64,000 nucleotides of DNA, taken from the NCBI RefSeq assembly GCF_001704415.2, contig NC_030820.1:42762036-42826035 (forward strand). Direction: 5' to 3'. Source of the stretch: Capra hircus (lineage: Eukaryota; Chordata; Mammalia; Artiodactyla; Bovidae). This document shows positions 36,173 through 46,269 of the stretch, one piece after another. The position numbers and the translations under genes were made by a program. Every line of letters begins with the position of its first letter. Positions within the stretch are counted from its first letter, which is position 1. Below the pieces are notes generated by a model. That model saw nothing but the letters and a program-made list of their open reading frames with translations. It was not told the origin of the DNA and searched no databases.

Positions 36173-36249
36173 TGGAGTGGACCTACTTGGTCTGTTTGAG
36201 AAGCCTCCTTAGAGACTCAGCTCCTCAGCATTTCTGAAATTCCTTCCAG

Positions 36250-36415
36250 GGTGAACCCAAACCACCCCGTTCTCCTGGAGGACCCGGTTCTCTCTGCCAT
36301 TGCCCAAAAGCACAAGAAAACGGCAGCTCTGGTTGCCCTTCGCTACCAGATACAACGTGGGGTTGTGGTTCTGGCCAAGGGTAACAACAAGAAGTGGATC
36401 AAAGAGAACACGCAG
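36250..36415 (+). CDS. AKR1C copy 1 exon 7 (part of 227 to 282)
   Basis: Acceptor CCTTCCAG, donor CAG|GTGACG. It encodes NPNHPVLLEDPVL, RYQIQRGVVVLAKG and NNKKWIKENTQ. Lys270 and Asn280 are kept; Ser271 is Gly and Arg276 is Trp compared with usual AKR1C enzymes. The two changed residues lie in the NADP(H) 2'-phosphate pocket. Confidence 0.95.
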
Positions 36416-36506
36416 GTGACGAGCAGGGCTGTGGGCAGAGGGTTCCTAAGGAAAATATCTTAGTTTCTCTTTCAATTGATAAAACTGCATCATGTGATTT
36501 TTCTTA

Positions 36507-36810
36507 GACTGTTTGAACTGCTCTATCAAAACACTACAGGCTGAGTGGCTATGAAAAAAATTAAATTTGTTTCTCACAGTTGTGAAACTGTGGATCTGAG
36601 ATCAGGGTACCTATATGTTTGGGTGAGGGTTGTCCTCCAGGTCACAGGCTTCTCCTTGTATCTTTACATGTTGGAGGGGAAACAGAGCTCTCCCAAGTCT
36701 CTTATATGAATATGATATTCTTGAAATCTCATTTGTGAGGGCTCTGCCATCATGACCTAATCCTTCTTCAAAGGCTCCATTTTTGACACCATAACATGTG
36801 AATTTGGGTG
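36507..36810 (-). mobile_element. MLT1-like LTR fragment in intron 7
   Basis: Antisense MaLR-type landmarks: ACTACAGGCTGAGTGGCT, TGTGGATCTGAGATCAGGGT, GAGGGCTCTGCCATCATGAC. Present in copy 2 (57630-57935). Confidence 0.65.
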
Positions 36811-36980
36811 CACAAAAATTATCTTTAACTTCCAAAGCCTTGTGGTTTATTAATATTTTCCTGAATACTAATAGGCTTTCATCTTCATACATTTAATTTT
36901 TTTGAGTTTCTGTCTTTGTGAAGTTTCTCTTAATGACTTTGTCCACTTTAGCTAGGTTGTTTCTCTTTTTATGTATTTGT

Positions 36981-37166
36981 AGAGTTGGACATGACTGAGT
37001 GACTTCACTTTACTTTTCACTTTCATGCATTGGAGAAGGAAATGGCAACCCACTCCAGTGTTCTTGCCTGGAGAATCCCAGGGACGGGGGAGCCTGGTGG
37101 GCTGCCGTCTATGGAGTCGCACAGAGTCAGGCACGAATGAAGCAACTTAGCAGCAGCAGCAGCAGG
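36981..37166 (-). mobile_element. BOV-A2-type SINE in intron 7 (copy 1 only)
   Basis: Antisense BovA body (TTGCCTGGAGAATCCCAGGG; GTCGCACAGAGTCAGGCACG) ending in a short (AGC)n tract at 37150-37166. Copy 2 has no SINE at the matching place (about 58120-58130), so it inserted after the A/B duplication. Confidence 0.88.
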
Positions 37167-37483
37167 AGACCATTATTGTGCCCTTAACTGTGCTGGAAAC
37201 TCTCCCCAGTTTCAGGATTTAATGTGGAGTTCATTTATGTATCTGAATCTGTGGTTTGAAAATGAGCCTGCACTCAGCTCAGCTGTTGTCCTTTAGGCTG
37301 GGCTCTTTTGTGTATTTGCAGTTCAGTGCTGAGCAGCTCGGGAGTTCTGGTCTAACAGGTGGATGTGGCTCTTGTTAGAGGAGCCTGAAGACTTCTCTGT
37401 ATAGTTTTTATTGCCTAGAATAAGGCAACTAACCTAATCTTCTTTTCAGCACAGTGATATGATTCTCAGTCAGTGAGTGGGGA

Positions 37484-37545
37484 GAAAAAACCTCTTCCTT
37501 TGGGGTCACAAAGAGTCGGACATACTAAGTGACTGAATAACAAAA
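37484..37545 (-). repeat. BovA/BovB-derived short remnant
   Basis: GGGGTCACAAAGAGTCGGAC and a degenerate GACTGAATAAC end, also in copy 2 (about 58456-58495). A short shared relic. Confidence 0.6.
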
Positions 37546-38447
37546 ACAACTGTCCATTTCCACGTTTTCCTTGTCAACTCTGCCACATATCAAGTGTCTA
37601 TAAGTACATTTCTGCCCACTCTGGTCTATTTAAGTATTTCTGTACTGTGTTACTGAAGTAAAAAATAAGTTTTGCTTTTTAGTATGGTACGTTCTTTTAT
37701 TTTAAGGATGTCTTGACTGCTTTTGACTAGCTCTTCTCTTATTTAAAATTTGGTATCACTATACCAACTTCCACAACAGAATATGTGTTTAAGTCTTTGG
37801 TTCATGTTGCATTGAAACAAGAGATCACTTCGGAGAAAATGAATTTCTTTACAGAATTGAGCTTTCCATTTGTTTGTTATGATGTGAATTTTTAATAATT
37901 TGTTGTTCCTTAATGTTTAAACACTTCTCATAACTTTCTCCAGGAAAGTATATACATAAAGTTTTCTTTTAGATCCAATCATAGATAATGAGTAGTTTGA
38001 TATCAGATTCCTGAACAGGCTTTCTCAGGGGAGCCTCCTTCCCACATTGCTTCAGCCAAATGCTGTCACCCTTAGGGTGTGTTGGGGAGAGGCAATCAGT
38101 CTAATGTCAACTCAGGTATAGGTGTCAAGTTAGGAGTGTCTAAAAGCAGTGTGTTTTGAAAAAAAAAAAAGACTTCAGATTTCTTCTTTTTTTGTCTGAA
38201 GTAATTCACTTAGAAAGATAAGCAACTGATGCACTGTAATGTTTGTGAGGTGGACAGAGAAGGAGAAGTGTGGGAAGGGAGAGGTGAGAACTCAGCAGAA
38301 GGTCCCAGGCTTGTTCATCTGGAAACTGAGGACAGACATGGCTTCCCTGTCTCCTCTTTGTGTCTCCACACAGCTGGAAAGTCCTCCAGTCCCTAGGGGT
38401 GGCCGGCTGCTTGGGGGAGAGGTCAATGTGATTCTTCTTCCTTCCAG

Positions 38448-38530
38448 GTGTTTGACTTTGAACTGACTCCAGAAGACATGAAAGCAATCGATGGCCTCAA
38501 CAGAAATATAAAATATTACGAATTTCACCT
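38448..38530 (+). CDS. AKR1C copy 1 exon 8 (residues 283 to part of 310)
   Basis: Acceptor CTTCCAG, donor CCT|GTAAGT. It encodes VFDFELTPEDMKAIDGLNRN, the last helix and start of the C-terminal loop. Intact. Confidence 0.95.
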
Positions 38531-38985
38531 GTAAGTGACTTGCCGATGTTTCCCACAAATACTGTTTTCTGTAGTAGGCAGGTCAGCAGGAGAACTTAGC
38601 TTTTAAAAAGCTTAAATCTAGGAAAACAGTGCTGATTCCCAGAGTAGGAGTAAACCAGGGGCTTCCTGCAGACTTCAGACCAGAGATTTCCTCCAGGGCT
38701 CTGTCTCTGACCAAGAGGAATGTGATGGGGCCCAGGCCAGCTCATCAATAAAATCACTGAGTTGACATCCTGGTGAATTCACTAACTTGTACCCTTAATC
38801 CCTATGCCTGGTGTACCTCCTCTCAAGGCTGAGGGACCCAGGTAACACAGAGGGCAAGGTGCCTGCAGCCCTGTATTCTTTCAGGGTCCTATGAACATGT
38901 TTAATCTCTATTTCTTTCTACATCAGTGGAAAATTATTATATTAATAATAACTGTATAATAATGAATCCATCATGAATTGCATTC

Positions 38986-39205
38986 AAGTTTTGTTGTTGT
39001 TATTTAGTCAGTCATTGCCAACTCTTGGAAATGGGCTCTTGGTGGACTGTAGCCCGCCAGGCTCCTCTGTCCCTGGGATTTCCCAGGTAAGAATACTGAA
39101 GTGAGTTGCCGTTTCCTTCTTCAGGGGATTTGCTGACTCAGGAATCAAACCCATGTCTCCTGCTTTGTAGGTGGATCCTTTACCACTGAGCCACCTAGGA
39201 AGCCT
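38986..39205 (+). mobile_element. Bov-tA SINE in intron 8
   Basis: TTGTTGTTATTTAGTCAGTC, a diverged BovA body and a terminal GAGCCACCTAGGAAGCC. The same insertion is in copy 2 (59942-60156). Confidence 0.88.
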
Positions 39206-40556
39206 GCAATCATGTTAACCACAACACAACTATAAAATGTATTGTAGATGTTTTTTAATGGAGGAGGGTCCTAGAAAGGCCAACATCTATCAGTGCTACG
39301 ATGTCACGTGGGCCTGTCCAACCCTGTCCCCTAAGTGTCTGGTGGACATTCTCCCTTATGGGCATTTCTTCACCAAGACACCATCTACTTCCTACAAATT
39401 GATCTCTTCACTGCCCTTTCTTCCCTATTACAACTCCCATGTCTTCATCCTTGTTGTCTCACAAAACTGAATTACAAGTAGATCTTGAGCTTAACTGACC
39501 CTCCAGTGAGAGACTGTTTAGCAGGACACACTCAGGTAAGATCATCTGGGTTTCTGTGGTTTCTTGAGTCAAAACTCACACCATTGTTATATTTGTCCAT
39601 TAGGGGTCCATCCCCTGGGGAACCCCTACCATCTTGACTTTGATTTAGTCATTAACATTGAATTCCAGCTGCCCAATTACTGCAGGAAGATGTCAGGATT
39701 GAAGGGACAGAGGGCTAATCATACAGGGAGATGTTGGAAGGGAATTTAGAGAGAAGGGAATACCAATTATTGGTGAAACGAAGATTTCGTTTCCAGTGAA
39801 AGATTTCAAAGCTCTCCCTATTGTTTTTATAGCAGCTATCATGCTTCTGATAAAAGACATGATAATTGAAAAAAAGGTGGATACTTACTTTTCTGTACTC
39901 TGTTGTGGGCTCAGGTAATGACCTGAGCCAGGCTCCTGGTACTTGGAATTGCTCAGAATGCACTCTTTTATGAGTCAAATTGAAAAAGACACATTCTGAA
40001 AGAAAAGTAGAAACACAGGAAAAATGAAAAAAGCAGTAATAGTAATTACTGCATAACCAATGTTTGACTAAATTAAAGAGGTAATAATCCCGCTTTGAAC
40101 TGTGTGATTATTCAGGTGCGCATGCTAGCTCTCCTATAGATGACAAGTTCTTTAATGGAGGTGCTCTGTATTTTTGGAGTGCTCAGTATTTGCTTATCCA
40201 TGGATGTGTGGAAAAGGGCAGCTAATTTGTGCACCTTTTCATCAACTAGGGACCGAAGAAGTTCTCCCTGTGTGTGAAATGGCCTCCACAGTGAGCTCTA
40301 GGTCTTGTGCTCTCATATAAATTGTAACCTGTCACAACTGCCTGTCACCATGGAGTGGAGATCACACATGAATGTTGGGACTGGATGTGCAGGTGCCATG
40401 TGCAAATGGAGCAGGCACCTGCAGGTGTGCTTGTCAGGGGAGAATGAGGAACGTGTTTGTAGATTTAGAGTTTTAGCCCATCCTGACCACATTCACAGAA
40501 TAATGTTCTCTATGACAACATGCTGATTTAATAAATGAATCTTTCTTCTCTTTCAG
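39206..40556. other. Rest of intron 8, no further feature seen
   Basis: About 1.35 kb matched by 60157-61508. No exon or recognised repeat; short open frames are not conserved between the copies. Confidence 0.55.
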
Positions 40557-40599
40557 TGGTGTCGGTCATCCTGAGTTTCCATTCTCTGAAGAATATTGA
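40557..40599 (+). CDS. AKR1C copy 1 exon 9 coding part (part of 310 to stop)
   Basis: Acceptor CTCTTTCAG. It encodes GVGHPEFPFSEEY and a TGA at 40597-40599, the usual AKR1C C-terminus that forms loop C of the substrate pocket. Intact. Confidence 0.95.
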
Positions 40600-40770
40600 C
40601 TCTCACCTCTCACCGTGGTTCTTTGAGAATGTTTTGCTTCTAGGGCAGTGAAGATATTTGTAGTTTGTGAAGGTGCTTAAATGAAATGTCTGAAACTTTG
40701 AAAGCTTGCTTTTCCTTTTAAAACATTTAACACTTTATGAAACAATAAAGACTTCAAAGTAAGAATACTT
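40600..40770 (+). other. AKR1C copy 1 3'UTR with AATAAA signal
   Basis: Short 3'UTR. The AATAAA at 40744-40749 is the presumed poly(A) signal, with cleavage expected 10-30 bases downstream. In copy 2 the same place (about 61690) has lost TAA, leaving ACAAAG. Confidence 0.85.
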
Positions 40771-41105
40771 CTATTTTTCTGATAATTAAGGTAATACATA
40801 CAAATTACACAAAATTAGGAAAAAGAAGGCAAAGGATTGAAAATCAAAATAAGCTGTGATTAACCGTTTTAATAATACTTCTGTGCATTTTTCTGTGCAA
40901 ATGTGTGTGATTTTTTACTTACACAGAGAAGGAATCTTCAATCTACAGGTTGTATACTTATTTTTTAACAGCATAATTATCTTGGTAAGATAAAAATACC
41001 ATTTACAAATTCAGCATTATATTTTGCTTACTGTAAGGGAGCAAATTTTATTCATTTAACTTCTTAATCATCTGCCTAGAAATTGTTTTATCAATAGATA
41101 TTAAT

Positions 41106-41566
41106 TAAAATGAGAAATTCTTGAGTTAATAGTCTAGTGGAGGCTGAGACTGTGAACAAAATCAAGAGTATTTAGCTGTTAGAAATGGGCAAGTGCCTGT
41201 AGGAGATATTTCTACACCATCTCTCCCATTTCTGTACAGCTGTTGGCCAGAGGAGCCAACTACACTTCATCCCACACAACTTCTCATTTGTACAAGAAAG
41301 AGCCTTGAAACATAGAGATTGTGCTCCCTGCATTTCTCTGGAACAGAAAATGCTAGTCAAGGAAGTAGGAAGTCAGTTGATGTGGGTGGAGTTTCGTGAG
41401 GTGGGGAGAGAGGAGTTGAAGAGAAGGCCAGAGAGCTGGTGGGGCCCGGAGGTCTGTGCCATGTAGATTTTTGACAGGACTTTACTCTGAGAGAAATGCA
41501 GAATTACATTTTGGGTTTTGAGCATAATAGTTACATGAGCTGATGTTTTTAAAAAAAGTCACTCTG
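41106..41566. other. AKR1C 3'-flanking spacer, unit B copy
   Basis: Matches 7321-7808 with a ~50-base deletion near 41367. Ends in TCACTCTG (41559-41566), the left target site of the L1. Confidence 0.65.
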
Positions 41567-42569
41567 TAGAGGAACAAGATGGCGGATGAGTAGGTGGACA
41601 TGGAGTACATCTTTCTCCTCGGATACATCAGGAATACACCTTCAGATACGGAAGTGCATACAGAACACCAGCTGAGAGCGGACAGGAGGACCTGACCAGC
41701 AGAAAAGAATATATGGAACCACACAAAACTCTGTAGGACAAAGGAACTAGAGGGAAAAACTGGAGTGTTAGTAGGGCTGGACCTGCCCTCAGCACGTGGG
41801 GGAACTGAAGCAGGGATCCAGTCCCCACAGCGGGGCAATTGTCTGAGTCAGAGGAGAAACATTTAAGGCTGAGTGTGAAAGAGTTGATCTGTGGCAGCCT
41901 GAATAGAATGAGAAACAGACAGTTCTTGCCGCAGCCATACACACCCCGGACAGGGATGCAAGTCCCCTAGAAGGCGCAGTGACTGGGAGCTGGAGCTTAG
42001 GGATTGTGGAGCAATCCCAGGGCAAGGGCTGCTGTGGAGAGACAGATGAAGGAAGGAGACTGTGGTGGGAAATGCCAAGTCACGCATAGGGGGTGGAGCC
42101 ATCACCATAGCCTCTCTCTCCCCACACACCAGCATGGGTAGCTGAACAATAGAAAGGCTGACCCATCGAGCTCCTAAGGCAGGGACCTACAGAGGAGGAC
42201 CCCACCCGGAGTGCCCCTTTTAGTGCCTCATGTGCTGATTTACAGAGTAGGACCCCCCCGTGGGGCGGGGTGTGGCACAGGGAAGGGGGGCCCTCTATGT
42301 GCCTGATGCACGGAACAACAGGAAAGAACCCCAGGCAAAGGAGCCCTCCAAGTGCCTGAACAGGCGGAGCTATGGACAAAGACTAGCCAAAGAGGCCTTC
42401 TGATGGCCAGGTACCAGAGGCTTGAAAAAAGACTCTGATAGGGCCAATACTTCAGTGGCTCAGGCAGTCTGTTTCCCTGCACATTTGGTGGCACCATGGT
42501 CCCCATGACCCAAGCAGCTCTGCTACCTTCATGTTCAACTCTCACTGGGGCAGAACTGTCACAGGCAAA

Positions 42570-42735
42570 AAAAAAAAAAAAGTCTTGTGTCTACACACAT
42601 GGGGTCCCTTCGGTTGTGTCCAACTCTGCGACCCTGTGGACTGTGGCCTGCCAGGCTTGTCTATCAGGAGGTTTTCCAGGCAAGAATACTGGAGTGTATT
42701 GGAAAATACTGATTGCCATACCCTTCTGGAGCACT
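42570..42735 (+). repeat. BovA-like fragment in L1 5'UTR, unit B
   Basis: A-run at 42569-42583, then GGTTGTGTCCAACTCTGCGA and CCAGGCAAGAATACTGGAGT. Paralog of 8868-9010. Confidence 0.7.
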
Positions 42736-44096
42736 ATATTTCCTGATGCCCTAGCCACCAACTCCCCTGAGTACTGGGTGCTGCCAGAACCCCTGTGACC
42801 CAAGGAGCTACACCACCTTCACACCTGGCCCTCTCTGAGACAAATCCAGGTTCTCCAGGACAGCCTCAGGAGCAAACTCCAGTGGACAACACACATGCAG
42901 AGGTGGAAATAAAACCACAATTGAAACCCAGGGACAGTGTGTCTAGGGAAGAGGACCCAAAACCTTCCCACCAGCTGTATAAGTTGCAGATTAAATCCAC
43001 GCAATCAGCTATGCAGACTCTGTGTCTATGGAATATATAAAAGGACATTGAGAACTCCCACAGAAGAAAACGCACTAGTTCTGATAGCTGTTGACATTGG
43101 AGGCAAGAACACACAGGAGTCAGAACAGATTAGAAAATGAATTGCCCCCACAGCAGGTCCAGAGACCAGCACAATGTTGGGGGGGCATCCTAGGGAGGTG
43201 AGGTGGACTGTAACTCAAAGAGAAGGAAAGGATCCTGACAGCAGTGACTCAAGAAAAACAATTATTATTCTTGTTTTGACCTGCTGTATAGTTTCTTATG
43301 GATCTTTTTTCTTTTTTTTTTTTCCTCCCCCCATCCCCATTGTAGTTGCTGATTTTATTGGCACTGTGAAATCTAATTAATCTTTCAAGTTTTTTTTTAA
43401 ATCACACTTTTTATTGTTGCTATAAACCTCTGCCTTTATGTTGGGCCTTTGCAGCTCTGTGGAGTTTTCTTTTATGTTGTTTTGTTTTTTCTTTCCTCTT
43501 CCTTTTTTTTGTTTTTCTCTTTAAAATTTTTTTAACTTTAATTAAAAAAAAAATCTTCCTGTGTTTGCTTTTCCTACTGTTCTTTCCCCCTAGCAGTTAA
43601 TCTTTAATATATATAAATCTTTTTTATCTACTTCTGTTTAGGTTCGCATATCTATTCTTTCTTTCTTTCCTTTCCTGTCAACATATTTGTTAGTTTTTTT
43701 TTTTTTTCCATTGCTTTATTCCCCACTTGGCGCCTTGCTTTAGTTTTGTTTTCCAGTTTGTGCTTTCGTTAGTTTTGTTCTTAACTGGTAGATATCATTT
43801 TTGGTATCCTTTGTTCTCCAGGTCAGTCGATTGTACTTTATTTTTGTTGGACTCTATTGATTCTGCTTATGTATGTATATGTAGGTGTGTATATTCCATC
43901 ATTTTAATTATTATTTGCCGATTTTGTAACTCCCATTTGTCTGGAGTTCATCTTTGGTTTCCTATTTTTGAGTATGTGCTTTAATCTCTGCCATAACATC
44001 TGGAAGTTCACGGTTCGTGTATTGCTGAAGCCTGGCTTGGAGAATTTTGAGCATCACTTTACTAGCGTGTGAGATGAGTGCAATTGTGCGGTAGTT

Positions 44097-44915
44097 TTAG
44101 CATTCTTTGGCATTGCCTTTCTTTTGGATTGGAATGAAAACTGACCTTTTCCAGTCCTGTGGCCACTGCTGAGTTTTCCAAACTTGCTGACATATTGAGT
44201 GCAGCACTTTCACAGCATCATCTTTCAGGATTTGAAACAGCTCAACTGGAATTCCAACACCTCCACTAGCTTTGTTCGTAGCAATGCTTTCCAAGGCCCA
44301 CTTGACTTCACATTCCAGGATGTCCAGCTCTAGTTGAGTGTGAGTGATCACACCTTCGTGATTATCTGGGTCGTGAAGATAATTTTTGTACAGTTCTCCT
44401 GTGTATTCTTGCCACCTCTTCTTAGTATCTTCTGCTTCTGTTAGGTCCAGACCATTTCTGTCCTTTATCGAGCCCATCTTTGCATGAAATGTTTCCTTGG
44501 TATCTCTAATTTTCTTGAAGAGAGCTCTAGTCTTTCCCATTCTGTTGTTGTCCTCTATTTCTTTGTATTGATCACTGAGGAAGGCTTTCTTATCTCTTCT
44601 TGCTATTCTTTGGAACTCTGCATTCAGATTATTATATCTTTCCTTTTCTCCTTTGCTTTTTGCTTTTCTTCTTTTCACAACTATTCGTAAGGCCTCCTCA
44701 GACAACCATTTTTCTTTTTTGCATTTCTTTCCCATGGGGATGGTCTTGATCCCTGTCTCCTGTACAATGTCACGAACCTCTGTCCATAGTTCATCAGGCA
44801 CTCTATCTATCAGATCTAGTCCCTTAAATCTATTTCTCACTCCCACTGTATAATCATAAGGGATTTGATTTAGGTCATACCTGAATGGTCTAGTGGTTTT
44901 CCCTACTTTCTTCAA
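44097..44915 (-). pseudogene. BovB polyprotein fragment (endonuclease-RT linker and RT N-terminus)
   Basis: A 272-codon open frame on the minus strand, the longest in the window. It covers the BovB region from KTTRPFRYDLNQIPYDY to the first RT motifs (IQKKGNAKEC). It is open because this BovB insertion is young, not because it is a gene: it has no start of its own, and the RT catalytic part lies on the other strand after the inversion. Confidence 0.9.
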
Positions 44916-45080
44916 TTTCAGTCTGAATTTGGCAATAAGGAGTTCATGATCTGAGCCACAGTCAGCTCCTGGTCTTATTTTTGTTTACTGTATAGAGCTT
45001 CTCCATCTTTGGCTGCAAAGAATATAATCAATCTGATTTCAGTGTTGACGATCTGGTGATGTCCATGTGTAGAGTCTTCT

Positions 45081-46269
45081 CTTCCAGATGTTCAAGCTGG
45101 TGTTAGAAAAGGGAGAGGAACCAGAGGTCAAATTGCCAACATCCACTGGATCATCAAAGAAACAAGAGTGTTCCAGAAAAACATATATTTCTGCTTTCTT
45201 TACTATGCCAAAGCCTTTGACTGTGTGAATCACAATAAACTGTGGAAAATTCTGAAAGAGATGGGAATACCAGACCACTTGACCTGCCTCTTGAGAAACC
45301 TATATGCAGGTCAGGAAGCAAGAGTTAGAACTGGACATGGAACAATGGCCTGGTTCCAAATAGGATAAGGAGTACGTCAAGGCTGTATATTGTCACCCTG
45401 CTTATTTAACTTCTATGCAGAGTACATCATGAGAAACGCTGGGCTGGAAGAAGCACAAGCTGGAATCAAGATTGCCGGGAAAAATATCAATAACCTCAGA
45501 TATGCAGATGACACCACCCTTATGGCTGAAAGTGAAGAAGAACTAAAAAGCCTCTTGATGAAAGTGAAAGAAGAGAGTGAAAAAGTTGGCTTAAAGCTCA
45601 ACATTGAGAAAATGAAGATCATGGCATCCGGTCCCATCACTTCATGGCAAATACATGGGGAAACAGTGGAAACAGTGTCAGACTATTTTTCTGGGCTCCA
45701 AAATCACTGCAGATGGTGATTGCAGCCATGAAATTAAAAGACGCTTACTCTTTGGAAGGAAAGTTATGATCAACCTAGATAGCATATTCAAAAGCAGAGA
45801 CATTACTTTGCCAACTAAAGTCTGTCTAGTCAAGGCTATGGTTTTTCCTGTGGTCATGTATGGATGTGAGAGTTGGACTGTGAAGAAAGCTGAGCACTGA
45901 AGAACTGATTCTTTTGAACTGTGGTGTTGGAGAAGACTCTTGAGAGTCCCTTGGACTGCAAGGAGATCCAACCAGTCCATTTTGAAGGAGATCAGCCCTG
46001 GGATTTCTTTGGAGGGAATGATGCTAAAGCTGAAACTCCAATACTTTGGCCACCTCATGTGAAGAGTTGACTCATTGGAAAAGACTCTGATGCTGGGAGG
46101 AATTGGGGGCAGGAGGAGAAGGGGACGACAGAGGATGAGATGGCTGGATGGCATCACTGACTCTATGGACGTGAGTCTGAGTGAATTATGGAAGTTGGTG
46201 ATGGACAGGGAGGCCTGGTGTGCTGTGATTCATGGGGCCGTAAAGAGTCAGATACGACTGAGTGACTGA
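45081..46269 (+). pseudogene. BovB RT C-terminal fragment
   Basis: The plus-strand half codes for RT motifs including YAKAFDCVNHNKLW, GCILSPCLFN and the catalytic RYADDTTLMAE near 45500. It then carries the C-terminal region (VMYGCESWTVKKAEH) to a stop near 46269. It is interrupted by a stop near 45366, a shift near 45690 and others, so it is not functional. Confidence 0.9.

Larger units (their letters stand above)
25441..40599 (+). pseudogene. AKR1C-family aldo-keto reductase, copy 1: nine exons, one 1-nt deletion in exon 2
   Basis: AKR1C enzymes are monomeric cytosolic (beta/alpha)8-barrel NAD(P)H oxidoreductases for ketosteroids, prostaglandins and dihydrodiols. Exons of 84, 167, 117, 78, 123, 110, 166, 83 and 43 coding bases follow the conserved AKR1C pattern exactly, except exon 2 (168 expected). 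With that base counted the frame is 323 codons, the family length. The tetrad Asp50, Tyr55, Lys84 and His117 is present, as are the cofactor residues Ser166, Asn167, Gln190, Tyr216, Lys270 and Asn280. Position 276 is Trp, not Arg, and 271 is Gly. All introns have GT/AG ends and there is a poly(A) signal. The missing base gives a stop at 32193-32195. Either this is a very recent (perhaps polymorphic) pseudogene or the assembly has a one-base error, in which case it is a live gene. I cannot say which named AKR1C it is. Confidence 0.9.
7321..41105 (+). repeat. Segmental duplication unit A (contains AKR1C copy 1)
   Basis: The sequence starting TAAAATGAGAAATTCTTGAG at 7321 recurs at 41106 and 62166 and in each case leads into the same several hundred bases. 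Unit A runs from here to the start of unit B, about 33.8 kb. Its parts match elsewhere as follows: 7321-13015 matches 41106-48820; 26170-41105 matches 49271-62165; 7321-19440 matches 62166-64000. Gaps in these matches are retroelements present in one copy only. Each unit begins just downstream of an AKR1C 3' end, so the unit is gene plus flank in a head-to-tail array. Confidence 0.88.

Noticed and set aside
35874..36212. 112-codon open frame upstream of exon 7
   Set aside because: It covers a MER5-like remnant in intron 6 and is not conserved in copy 2.
38206..38558. Open frames overlapping exon 8 of copy 1 on both strands
   Set aside because: They are read in other frames across the exon 8 acceptor; only the short exon frame matches AKR1C.
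44097..44915. Longest open frame in the window (272 codons, minus strand) as a host gene
   Set aside because: It is the endonuclease-RT linker of a BovB element, bounded by the twin-priming joint and target-site duplication.
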